Part shown: positions 6,411 through 13,670 of the stretch, one piece after another | Layout of the letters: each line of letters begins with the position of its first letter | Numbering within the stretch: the first letter of the stretch is position 1 | Assembly (NCBI GenBank): GCA_937897645.1 | Contig: CALCNV010000012.1 | Coordinates: forward strand, 1 to 28,013 | Direction: 5' to 3' | From: an uncultured Lysobacteraceae bacterium | GTDB lineage: Bacteria > Pseudomonadota > Gammaproteobacteria > Xanthomonadales > Xanthomonadaceae | DNA: 28,013 bases | Position numbers and translations under genes: made by a program | The notes under the pieces: model-generated | Databases searched by the model: none | What the model saw: only the letters and a program-made list of their open reading frames with translations | What the model was told of the DNA's origin: nothing

Positions 6411-7115
6411 CTACATGCTGCCCGCAATCATTAACACCATGAATCCGAGAAAAAACATGAGAGCAAAGATGATCCTTAACGGCCCGATTCGTTCATGCAT
6501 AACGACAAAGCCATCGTCATTGTCCCAAGAAGTAATTGAATTCTTCGTCAAATTGTTATGGGCCATAATCAACGTAATGAGACTTACGATTGGAAATCCG
6601 ACGCCGAGCCCGCGCCACCACACTTTGAAACTCCTTGAGAGCGCGGCAGAATAATTCGGCTTTTCTCCTATCGCCAAAAGTACGCGCGTTTTAAAAAGCC
6701 ATTTTCCCGGTGTCGTACCAAAAGTAGAGAGGAGTAACGACTCCATGAAAATCCATGCAAAAAGCACTGCTAGAGCAAACAATTGATCACTTCCGCTTTT
6801 AGAAAGCGCATCAGGACTCACTAAGCCAATTGCGATGCCTGCGGCGACAGCAGCCAAGTAAACGTCCATCATGCGCGCCCAATAGCGCACCCATGGGCGA
6901 GGCTCTGAAGCAACAATAGGTTGCCCACGAAACAGAGTCTTTTGGCCTACCAGCGAGTTTGGAGGCGCGTACGGATTGGCCGACTGAGTTTCCTCGCCAG
7001 CAGTTGGGAATACTTTAAGTGCAGCGAGTGGCACTGGCGGAGGATTGACTGCTCCACAGGAACCACAATAGTTGTTTGACGATAAAACTTCTGTGCCGCA
7101 TTTCGTACAGAACAT
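6411..7115 (-). CDS. Zinc-ribbon plus RDD-family membrane protein
   Basis: The 234-residue product begins with a short zinc ribbon, CTKC and CGSC (Cys3, Cys6, Cys17, Cys20). A Pro-rich linker follows, then an RDD domain from about residue 75 (RPWVRYWARMMDVYL), named for its Arg-Asp-Asp pattern. Four hydrophobic segments lie at about 84-100, 111-132, 171-186 and 214-232, with FGTTPGKWLFKTRV after the second, a family hallmark. RDD proteins are poorly understood; some affect ion homeostasis, and no substrate can be inferred here. AAGGG sits 5 bases before the ATG. The gene is strikingly A+T-rich: 6421-6480 is 40% GC by hand count, against clearly higher GC in flanking genes, and codon use differs. 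It lies 35 bases downstream of pilZ on the same strand. Probable recent acquisition. Confidence 0.8.
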   Translation of the reverse strand: MFCTKCGTEVLSSNNYCGSCGAVNPPPVPLAALKVFPTAGEETQSANPYAPPNSLVGQKTLFRGQPIVASEPRPWVRYWARMMDVYLAAVAAGIAIGLVSPDALSKSGSDQLFALAVLFAWIFMESLLLSTFGTTPGKWLFKTRVLLAIGEKPNYSAALSRSFKVWWRGLGVGFPIVSLITLIMAHNNLTKNSITSWDNDDGFVVMHERIGPLRIIFALMFFLGFMVLMIAGSM

Positions 7116-7150
7116 TGGATCCCTTTTTCAATGCCTAACCACTCGTCAGA

Positions 7151-7510
7151 TCACATCGTCTGCGTAGGCTTGTCCGCATTCAACGTGCCAGCCAGCAAGG
7201 TTTCGATCTTGCTCTTCACCGCTTCGCCTTCGTGGGTATCGGCGAACTGCACGCCGATGCCGGCCGTCCGGGCGCCTTGCGCGCCCACGGGAGTGACCCA
7301 GATCACCTTGCCCGCGACCGGCAGGCGTTCGCTGGAATCCGGCAGCGTCAGCAGCACGAACACCTCGTCGCCCAGGAAATAACGCTTCGGCGTGGGCACG
7401 AAGATACCGCCGTTCTTCACGTACGGGATGTAGGCGTTGTACAACGACGCCTTGTCCTTGACCGCCAGGGACAGGATGCCCTGCCGCCCACCGCCTGCTA
7501 CTGCATTCAT
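7151..7510 (-). CDS. pilZ: PilZ-domain type IV pilus assembly protein PilZ
   Basis: Founding member of the PilZ family, required for type IV pilus biogenesis and twitching through contacts with PilB and FimX in xanthomonads. The 119-residue product reads RQGILSLAVKDKASLYNAYI and continues with GGIFVPTPKRYFLGDEVFVL, LPDSSERLPVAGKVIWVTP and GIGVQFAD. As in other PilZ proper orthologues, the RxxxR plus D/NxSxxG c-di-GMP-binding motifs are missing, so it probably does not bind c-di-GMP itself. The ATG overlaps the holB stop by 4 bp (ATGA) and has AAGGAG in front. The holB-pilZ pairing is conserved in Pseudomonas and xanthomonads. Confident call. Confidence 0.95.
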   Translation of the reverse strand: MNAVAGGGRQGILSLAVKDKASLYNAYIPYVKNGGIFVPTPKRYFLGDEVFVLLTLPDSSERLPVAGKVIWVTPVGAQGARTAGIGVQFADTHEGEAVKSKIETLLAGTLNADKPTQTM

Positions 7511-8469
7511 CCCCGATCTCCTTTGGTGGCCCGCGTGCGGTCCACGCCGCGCCAGGCCAAGAGCAAATCCACCATTGCAAGGTCGCCGCGTACCGTGGTG
7601 CGCAACAGGTCGCGCGTGCGGTTGGCGGCATCGAACCACGTCGCCAGCTTGTGCAATCGCGCCGCATCGGTCAAGCCGGCCTCCCCCGCCTGCGCCAACA
7701 CCAGGTCGGCCGCATGGCGAAGTCGCAGGTCGGCGTGCTCGTCCGAAGACCAGCGCTGCGCCGTGTCGACCACCTCGATCTCGCCGCGCTCGAGTTTGGC
7801 CAGGTCACCCGCCACCGCCTTGCGCAATGCGAGACCACCATCACGCAACCACGCATCGGCAAGCCCTGGATGGCCGCGAGCGGCGTCCAAGGCCTCGCGC
7901 GCATCCTTGTCCCCGTGTCCCTGCGAACGCAGCCACTCCAGGGCCTCGCCATGCGGCGGCAGCTTGAACTCCAGTCGCTGGCAGCGGCTGCGGATGGTGG
8001 CGGGCAAGCGGGCAGGCTCTGCGCTGATCAGCCACAGGTAGCGACCTGCCGCCGGTTCTTCCAGCGTCTTCAGCAAGGCATTGCAGGCGGCACGATTGAT
8101 TGCATCGGCGGGATCGACGATCGCCACCTGCGCCGAACCATATTGTGGGGTGAGCGAAAGTTTTTGCGACAGCTCGCGCATCTGGTCGATCACGATCTCC
8201 GTGCGCAGCTTGCTGCCGTCCTTGGTGGGCACGAATGACACGATGTGCAGGTCGGGGTGCGTGCCTGCGGCGATCAACTGCGTGCTGCGGGCATCCGCCG
8301 CTGCACCGTTGCCCGCCAGTACGTGTGCCGCCAGACGTTCCGCCACGGCCCGCTTGCCCAGCCCTGCCGGTCCGCAGATCAGCAGGCCATGACCAAGCCT
8401 ATCCGCATCGAGCGCTGCCATCGCATAGTCATACGCACGCTGCTGCCAGGGGGAAAAGTCAGAGGACAT
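7507..8469 (-). CDS. holB: DNA polymerase III subunit delta' (HolB)
   Basis: Clamp-loader subunit that, with delta and tau/gamma, loads the beta clamp. In the 320-residue product a P-loop-like GPAGLGKR sits at residues 33-40, with Arg where an ATPase would have Ser/Thr, in keeping with delta' being a non-hydrolysing stator. GTHPDLHIV, NALLKTLEEPAAGRYLWLIS and the SRC motif (IRSRCQRLEF) follow in the expected order. Between the P-loop helix and GTHPD, where many delta' subunits carry a four-cysteine zinc module, there is no cysteine. It lies downstream of tmk with a 25-27-bp inverted repeat between them, and its stop codon overlaps pilZ. Confidence 0.93.
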   Translation of the reverse strand: MSSDFSPWQQRAYDYAMAALDADRLGHGLLICGPAGLGKRAVAERLAAHVLAGNGAAADARSTQLIAAGTHPDLHIVSFVPTKDGSKLRTEIVIDQMRELSQKLSLTPQYGSAQVAIVDPADAINRAACNALLKTLEEPAAGRYLWLISAEPARLPATIRSRCQRLEFKLPPHGEALEWLRSQGHGDKDAREALDAARGHPGLADAWLRDGGLALRKAVAGDLAKLERGEIEVVDTAQRWSSDEHADLRLRHAADLVLAQAGEAGLTDAARLHKLATWFDAANRTRDLLRTTVRGDLAMVDLLLAWRGVDRTRATKGDRG

Positions 8470-8487
8470 ACGCCACCCTTAAACCCG

Positions 8488-8587
8488 TTCGTGGTGAGCT
8501 TGTCGAACCACGCTGTTCGCGAGCCAAGCGGGCAGCCGCAAGCTTCGGCACCATGCCAAGAGCGTGGTTCGACAAGCTCACCACGAA
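8488..8587. repeat. Perfect long inverted repeat (BIME-like) between tmk and holB
   Basis: Arms 8488-8514 and 8561-8587 are exact 27-bp reverse complements around a 46-nt centre. Each arm carries its own small palindrome (CGTGGT and ACCACG about 11 nt apart) around CGACAAGCTC. This type of element recurs in many proteobacterial genomes. It fills most of the 135-base gap between tmk and holB. No T-run is present. Confidence 0.85.
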
Positions 8588-8604
8588 TGGAGTATTAAAA
8601 TTGC

Positions 8605-9252
8605 TCACAGCTGCTCTTCCAGCCATCTGGCGACGGTACTTGATACGGAAGCACCGACCGTCGCAGGCGACTGGCTGGCGTCGATCACGCGGAAGCGGTC
8701 AGGTTCTGCAATCGCACGCTTGCGAAAACCTTCCCGCACCCGCTCGAAGAAATCGTCCTGCTCGCTCTCGATGCGGTCCGGCCACAGGTCGCGGCCATTG
8801 GCACGGGCGCGGCCTTCGCGCACGTCCAAGTCCAGCAGCAAGGTCAGGCCGGGCTTGAGACCCACGACCTTGCGCTCGAGCTCTTCGACCAGGCCATGAT
8901 CCAGTCCGCGACCACTTACTTGGTAGGCATAGCTGGAATCGGTGAATCGATCACTCACCACGAAGGCACCACGCTGCAAGGCTGGCCGTATCACCTCGCG
9001 CACATGCTGCGCGCGCGAAGCAAACATCAGCAGCAGCTCCGTTTCCGGGGCCAGCGTTTCCTCGTGCGCATCCAGCAACAGGTGGCGGATCTGCTCGGCC
9101 AGCGGCGTGCCACCCGGCTCGCGGGTCAACACCACTTCATGTCCCTGCGCCTGCAGCAGGTCGCGTATGGCCACGATCGCGCTGGTCTTGCCTGCACCCT
9201 CGCCGCCTTCCAGGCTGATCAGGCGCGCATGCTTCAATACGGCTTCGGTCAT
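8605..9252 (-). CDS. tmk: Thymidylate kinase
   Basis: Phosphorylates dTMP to dTDP, an essential step in dTTP synthesis. The 215-residue product has the P-loop GGEGAGKT (16-23) and REPGGTPLAEQIR, which binds dTMP. DRFTDSSYAYQ carries the DR motif at 101-102. The lid ARANGRDLWPDRIE lies at about 150-163. Length is typical. The mltG stop overlaps this ATG by 4 bp, so translation is probably coupled. The order mltG-tmk-holB is the same in E. coli and Pseudomonas. Certain. Confidence 0.97.
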   Translation of the reverse strand: MTEAVLKHARLISLEGGEGAGKTSAIVAIRDLLQAQGHEVVLTREPGGTPLAEQIRHLLLDAHEETLAPETELLLMFASRAQHVREVIRPALQRGAFVVSDRFTDSSYAYQVSGRGLDHGLVEELERKVVGLKPGLTLLLDLDVREGRARANGRDLWPDRIESEQDDFFERVREGFRKRAIAEPDRFRVIDASQSPATVGASVSSTVARWLEEQL

Positions 9253-10319
9253 GGCTTCGTTTCCGCTTTCGGCGGCGCTGACCGAAGGCGCTGCAGGTAG
9301 CGTGCGACGGCCGTGTTGTGTTCGCCCAGCGTGCGCGAAAACACATGCGCACCGCTGCCGTCTCCGACGGCAACGAAGAACAATGCATCACCTTCCGCCG
9401 GGTTTACCGCCGCCTGCAGCGCATCCAGTCCCGGCATGGCGATGGGTGTCGGCGTCAGGCCGGTGCGGGTGTAGGTGTTGTAGGGCGTATCGGTCAACAG
9501 GTCGCGGCGGCGGATGTTGCCGTCATAGGCGCTGCCGATGCCGTAGATGACGGTGGGATCGGTCTGCAGCTTCATGCCGAGTTTCAGGCGACGTGCGAAT
9601 ACGCCTGCGATCTGCGGACGCTCCGAGGCCAGGCCGGTTTCCTTCTCGATGATGGAAGCGAGGATCAGCGCTTCTTCGGCTGACTTCAACGGCACGTCCT
9701 TGCCACGCGCATCCCAGGTCGCGGCGAGGGCCTTTTCCATCGCCGCGTGCGCACGCTTGAGTACGTCCACGTCGCTGTCGCCGCGCGAGTACACGTAGGT
9801 TTCCGGCAGGAAGCGGCCTTCGGGATGCTGGCCTTCATGGCCGAGCCGCTTCATCAATGCCGCGTCGTCGAGGTCTTCGGTTTCGTGCAGCAGCGGCGTG
9901 GCGCTGTTGAGCGCGGCGCGCAGCTGGCGGATGTTCCAGCCCTCGACGATGGTGAATCGGTAGTTGATGACCTTGCCGTCGCGCATGTCCAGCAACAGGC
10001 TGCGCGGGGTAGCCCCGGGTTCCAGCGCGTACTCACCGACCTTCAGGCTGCCAGCCGCGCCCAGCTGTTTCGCCAGTACGCGCCACTGCAGGTCGCTGCC
10101 CTCCTCCACCCCCGACTCGCGCAACTTGCGCAACACGCTGGGAAAGGAATCCCCGGACGCGACCTGCACCGTGTCGCCCGCCTGCAGGCCTGCAATCGGC
10201 TGGTCGCCGAAATTGGTGTAGTGCTGCCACAACCAGGCACTGCTGGCGGCGGCGAGCGCCAGCAACACCAGGCTGGCGATGAACAGGTTGCGACAGCCGC
10301 GCTTGGATCCTTGGGACAC
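9249..10319 (-). CDS. mltG: Endolytic peptidoglycan transglycosylase MltG
   Basis: Inner-membrane lytic transglycosylase (YceG family) that cuts nascent glycan strands and sets their length. The 356-residue product has one N-terminal transmembrane helix (about 12-31), a LysM-like region, then the YceG catalytic domain. Catalytic Glu225 lies in ASIIEKETGL, followed by VFARRLKLGMKLQTDPTVIYG, TPYNTYTRTGLTPTPI and AVNPA, all family signatures. The start appears to be GTG at 10319; there is no nearby ATG in frame and only a weak GGGTAA upstream. The stop overlaps tmk. A REP-type inverted repeat separates it from pabB. Confidence 0.94.
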   Translation of the reverse strand: MSQGSKRGCRNLFIASLVLLALAAASSAWLWQHYTNFGDQPIAGLQAGDTVQVASGDSFPSVLRKLRESGVEEGSDLQWRVLAKQLGAAGSLKVGEYALEPGATPRSLLLDMRDGKVINYRFTIVEGWNIRQLRAALNSATPLLHETEDLDDAALMKRLGHEGQHPEGRFLPETYVYSRGDSDVDVLKRAHAAMEKALAATWDARGKDVPLKSAEEALILASIIEKETGLASERPQIAGVFARRLKLGMKLQTDPTVIYGIGSAYDGNIRRRDLLTDTPYNTYTRTGLTPTPIAMPGLDALQAAVNPAEGDALFFVAVGDGSGAHVFSRTLGEHNTAVARYLQRLRSAPPKAETKP

Positions 10320-10370
10320 GGGTTACCCGGTGATTGCTTGGTTGCCGTCAGGATACCTTGGCACCCGCCC

Positions 10371-10455
10371 CGGTAGGAGCGCCCCATGGGCGCGAGCTCT
10401 TCTGATTGTTGCCGAATGATGCGCAAGCGCTCGCGCCCATGGGGCGCTCCTACCG
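10371..10455. repeat. REP pair (BIME), type A, between pabB and mltG
   Basis: Arms 10371-10397 and 10429-10455 are exact 27-bp reverse complements around a 31-nt centre. Each arm reads GTAG, GA, then a hairpin GCGCCC-CAT-GGGCGC and a GAGC tail, the architecture of REP sequences mobilised by RAYT (Y1 transposase-like) enzymes. A second type A copy is at 24934-25016. The right arm contains the pabB stop codon. Confidence 0.85.
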
Positions 10456-11817
10456 CGGGGTGAGGGCTTTCAACACGCCGCGGGCCTTGGCGCGGGTTTC
10501 GTCCAGTTCACGTTCGGGATTGGAATCGGCGACGATGCCGGCGCCGGTGCGGAAGCGGACCTCGGCTCCCCCCGTGGGCAAGGGAATGATCTCGGCACTA
10601 CGGATCAGGATGTTGAGGTCCAGGTCACCGTCACGGTTCAGCCAACCGAACGCGCCGGTGTAGGCGCCACGCGCCTCGCCTTCCAACTCGGCGATGATCT
10701 GCATGCAACGGACCTTCGGACAGCCGGTGATGGTGCCGCCGGGGAACGTGGCGCGGATCACGTCGCCCGGCGTGGCATCGGCGCGCAGGCGACCACGCAC
10801 GTTGCTAACGATGTGGTGCACGTGGGCATAGCTTTCCACCGTCATCAGTTCATCCACCTGCACGCTCCCCGGCTCGCACACGCGACCCAGGTCGTTGCGC
10901 TCCAGGTCGATCAGCATCACGTGTTCGGCGCGCTCCTTTGGATGGCCGACCAGCTCGCGGATGCGAGCCGCATCATCGTCGCCTTCGAAACGCGGCCGCG
11001 TGCCGGCAATGGGGCGGGTTTCGACCACGTCGCCACGAATCGACACCAGGCGTTCCGGCGAAGAACTCGCCACCGCCCAATCCTTGGCTGCGAACAGACC
11101 GGCAAACGGAGCAGGATTGGCCGTGCGCAAGCGCGCATACAGCGCAGCGGGATCTAGCGGCGTGTCGAAGCGTGCGTTCCAGGCGCGCGACAGGTTGACC
11201 TGGAAGATATCGCCCGCGGCCAAGTATTCGAGGATACGTGCCACGCCGTCCGTGAATCGCTCTGGCGCATCTTCGACGATGGCATCCGGTTCGCGCCACG
11301 GCGGGATTTCCGGCAAGGATCGCGATGCAAACGTGTCGACTGCGATCACATCCAGTAACTCGGTCGAACCGGATTCCGCCAGCGCCACGCACTCGCCACT
11401 GGCACGGTCGCGCAGGATCGCGGCGGGACAACGCAACGCGAGCGCGACGGGGTACGCGGCATTGCCCTGTGGAAGCTGCAACACCGGCTCCACTTGCCCG
11501 GCCAGTTCGTAGTTCAGCAGCAGTGCCCAGCCGCCGCGAAACGGCCAGCGTGGCTCTTCGCGTGCCACACGTTGCGCCTGCCATTCGGCATCCAGTGCAG
11601 GGAGGAAACCACCTTCCACTGGATCACCCGCAAGCGTGCGCGTCCGTCCTTGCGTGTCGAGTTGTAGACCGGTTCCGTCGGCAGCCAGCAGCAGGTCCCA
11701 ACGACCCTGTGCGGTGCCAGACGCGACTGACTCCAGCAGCAGCGGATAGCGAGAAGGCGATTGCCGATGCAGGGCCAGCAGGTCGGTGTCGGGAGGTAGT
11801 GCGCGGGATTGGATCAT
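10450..11817 (-). CDS. pabB: Aminodeoxychorismate synthase component I (PabB)
   Basis: Aminates chorismate to 4-amino-4-deoxychorismate for p-aminobenzoate and folate, using ammonia from PabA. The 455-residue product belongs to the anthranilate synthase component I/PabB/isochorismate synthase fold. The C-terminal chorismate-binding half (about 190-450) has IFQVNLSRAW, SSSPERLVS, PIAGTRPRFEGDDD (269 on), LIDLERNDLGRVC, GGTITGCPKVRCMQIIAELE and GAYTGAFGWL. GGTITGCPKVRCM is PabB-like. However, residue 271 is Ala (PIAGT), as in TrpE, where E. coli PabB has the nucleophilic lysine (PIKGT). In E. coli and Pseudomonas the gene at this place is pabC. TrpE is the alternative, but no trp genes are nearby. 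Its TAG stop lies inside a REP element. Confidence 0.87.
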   Translation of the reverse strand: MIQSRALPPDTDLLALHRQSPSRYPLLLESVASGTAQGRWDLLLAADGTGLQLDTQGRTRTLAGDPVEGGFLPALDAEWQAQRVAREEPRWPFRGGWALLLNYELAGQVEPVLQLPQGNAAYPVALALRCPAAILRDRASGECVALAESGSTELLDVIAVDTFASRSLPEIPPWREPDAIVEDAPERFTDGVARILEYLAAGDIFQVNLSRAWNARFDTPLDPAALYARLRTANPAPFAGLFAAKDWAVASSSPERLVSIRGDVVETRPIAGTRPRFEGDDDAARIRELVGHPKERAEHVMLIDLERNDLGRVCEPGSVQVDELMTVESYAHVHHIVSNVRGRLRADATPGDVIRATFPGGTITGCPKVRCMQIIAELEGEARGAYTGAFGWLNRDGDLDLNILIRSAEIIPLPTGGAEVRFRTGAGIVADSNPERELDETRAKARGVLKALTPR

Positions 11818-11853
11818 GGCAACGGATTCAACCTCGGGCGGGACTCTGTGTTT

Positions 11854-11960
11854 TGTGGGAGCGCCGTCCCGGCGCGAGCCTTTGCCGCCGGACCATGACT
11901 GTCCGGAAGGGAGAAATTGATGTCAGAAGCACAAGCTCGCGCCGGGACGGCGCTCCCACA
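11854..11960. repeat. REP pair (BIME), type B, between fabF and pabB
   Basis: Arms 11854-11879 and 11935-11960 are exact 26-bp reverse complements around a 55-nt centre. Each arm reads GTGG, GA, then GCGCCG-TCC-CGGCGC and GAGC: the type A design with compensatory stem changes and a different loop. The centre holds another 6-bp hairpin, CCGGAC/GTCCGG, at 11888-11906. Confidence 0.85.
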
Positions 11961-11971
11961 GGGTCAGTGAA

Positions 11972-13210
11972 TCAGATCCGCTTGAACACCAGCGTGCCGT
12001 TGGTGCCGCCGAAGCCAAAGCCATTGGACATGGCCACGTCGATCTTCTTCTCGCGGGCCACGTTGGGCACATAGTCCAGGTCGCAGCCTTCGCCCGGGTT
12101 TTCCAGGTTGATGGTCGGCGGGATGATGCCGCGGTCGATCGCCAGCACCGAGAAGATCGCCTCCACGCCGCCCGCTGCACCTAGCAGATGCCCGGTCATC
12201 GACTTGGTGGAGCTGACCATGGTCTTGTAGGCGTGGTCGCCGAGTGCGCGCTTCATCGCCAGGGTCTCGGCAAGGTCGCCGAGCGGCGTCGAGGTGCCGT
12301 GCGCGTTGAGGTATTCGACCTGCTCCGCATTCACGCCCGCATCCTTCATCGCGGACTTCATGCAGCGTGCCGGGCCTTCGCCGTTCTCGCTGGGTGCGGT
12401 CATGTGGTACGCATCGGAACTGGCGCCGAAGCCAGCCAGTTCGCAATAGATGCGTGCGCCACGCGCCTTGGCGTGTTCGTATTCCTCCAGCACCAGGATA
12501 CCGGCACCGTCACCCAGCACGAAACCATCACGATCCTTGTCCCACGGACGCGACGCTGCTTGCGGATCGTCGTTGCGTGTAGACATGGCCTTCATCGAGC
12601 AGAAACCGCCCACGGAGGTCGGCGACGATCCACGTTCGGCACCGCCGGCGACCATCACGTCGGCATCGCCGTATTGGATCATGCGCATGGCCATGCCGAT
12701 GGAATGGTTGGACGTGGCGCAGGCGGACACCGCGGAGAAATTCGGCCCCTTGATGCCCTTCATGATGCTCAACTGGCCAGGCAGCATGTTGATGATGGTG
12801 CTGGGGATGTAGAACGGCGAGATCTTGCGCGGGCCGCCCTCCAGGTATTTCGCGGTCTGCTCCTCGATGCCGAGGATGCCACCGATGCCTGCACCGACGA
12901 TGGCGCCGATGCGCTCCGCGTTTTCCTCGGTGACTTCCAGACCGGAATCCTCCATCGCCATCAGCGATGCAGCGATGCCGTAGTGGATGAAGGCATCCAT
13001 CTTCTTCACGTCTTTCGGTGACATGTACACGGTCGGATCGAAGTCGCGGATCTCACCGGCGATGCGCGTGGTGAACAGCGAGGCGTCGAAGGACGTGATG
13101 GGACCCAATCCGGAACGCCCGTTGACGATGGCATCCCAACTGCTGGCCATGTCGTTGCCCAAGGGCGAGATCATGCCCATGCCCGTGATCACTACGCGAC
13201 GCTTGCTCAT
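11972..13210 (-). CDS. fabF: 3-oxoacyl-ACP synthase II (KAS II, FabF)
   Basis: Condenses malonyl-ACP with acyl-ACP in type II fatty acid elongation, including the C16:1 to C18:1 step. The 412-residue product has the KAS triad: Cys164 in VSACATSNHS, His304 in NAHGTSTPLGD and His341 in STKSMTGHLLGAAGG, with Lys336 also conserved. Gatekeeper-region residues GFGGTNGTLVF lie near the C-terminus. GGAG is 7 bases before the ATG. It lies downstream of acpP as in most proteobacteria. Length and motifs are standard. Confidence 0.97.
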   Translation of the reverse strand: MSKRRVVITGMGMISPLGNDMASSWDAIVNGRSGLGPITSFDASLFTTRIAGEIRDFDPTVYMSPKDVKKMDAFIHYGIAASLMAMEDSGLEVTEENAERIGAIVGAGIGGILGIEEQTAKYLEGGPRKISPFYIPSTIINMLPGQLSIMKGIKGPNFSAVSACATSNHSIGMAMRMIQYGDADVMVAGGAERGSSPTSVGGFCSMKAMSTRNDDPQAASRPWDKDRDGFVLGDGAGILVLEEYEHAKARGARIYCELAGFGASSDAYHMTAPSENGEGPARCMKSAMKDAGVNAEQVEYLNAHGTSTPLGDLAETLAMKRALGDHAYKTMVSSTKSMTGHLLGAAGGVEAIFSVLAIDRGIIPPTINLENPGEGCDLDYVPNVAREKKIDVAMSNGFGFGGTNGTLVFKRI

Positions 13211-13270
13211 ACACCACTCCGGAAATCATGTTTGCACCCTACGCGGGCGCATTGAGGTGCCACAAATGCA

Positions 13271-13292
13271 CGGGGCCGCAATCGCGGCCCCG
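13271..13292. other. GC-rich stem-loop between acpP and fabF
   Basis: CGGGGCCGC and GCGGCCCCG form a perfect 9-bp stem with a 4-nt loop, 25 bases after the acpP stop. In the direction of transcription it is followed by TGCATTTGTG, not a clear T-run. It may be a partial terminator or 3' stabiliser that raises acpP over fabF expression. Confidence 0.55.
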
Positions 13293-13316
13293 GCACGACG
13301 CATCAAAACCTCGAAC

Positions 13317-13556
13317 TCACGCCTTGACGTGTGCCTTGACGTAATCGATGGCCTGCTGCACCGAGGTGATCTTCTCGGCGTCTTCGTCCGGGATTTCGCA
13401 CTCGAACTCTTCTTCCAGGGCCATCACCAGTTCCACGGTGTCCAGGGAATCGGCGCCCAGGTCATCGACGAACGATGCGCTGGTGGTGACTTCTTCTTCT
13501 TTGACGCCAAGCTGTTCGATGACAATCTTCTTGACGCGTTCTTCGATGCTGCTCAT
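13317..13556 (-). CDS. acpP: Acyl carrier protein
   Basis: Carries acyl chains as thioesters on 4'-phosphopantetheine during fatty acid synthesis. The 79-residue acidic product has the phosphopantetheine site Ser37 in GADSLDTVELVMALEEEF, the recognition helix II. The flanking helices are the EERVKKIVIEQLGV and DAEKITSVQQAIDYVKAH segments. It is essentially canonical. It lies between fabG (114-base gap) and fabF (106-base gap). ACP is needed in excess of the enzymes, which fits the flanking hairpin and possible extra promoter signals, though I could not define an acpP promoter. Confidence 0.98.
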   Translation of the reverse strand: MSSIEERVKKIVIEQLGVKEEEVTTSASFVDDLGADSLDTVELVMALEEEFECEIPDEDAEKITSVQQAIDYVKAHVKA

Positions 13557-13670
13557 TGGGTGTGGCTCCAGACGGAGTTGAGTGAACGGGGAGTAGTTTA
13601 GTGGAAAGTGGCCAATCCGGGCAGACCCCGGTAACTGCCTATGAATCAGTCACTTATAACGAAACAAGGC

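Noticed and set aside
13271..13292. Calling the acpP-fabF hairpin an intrinsic terminator
   Set aside because: No proper T-run follows, and termination here would cut off fabF and the genes after it; kept as a stem-loop only.
13557..13670. Possible acpP promoter (TTGTTT with TCATAG at 17 bases, minus strand)
   Set aside because: The -10 matches only 2 of 6 positions; not convincing.
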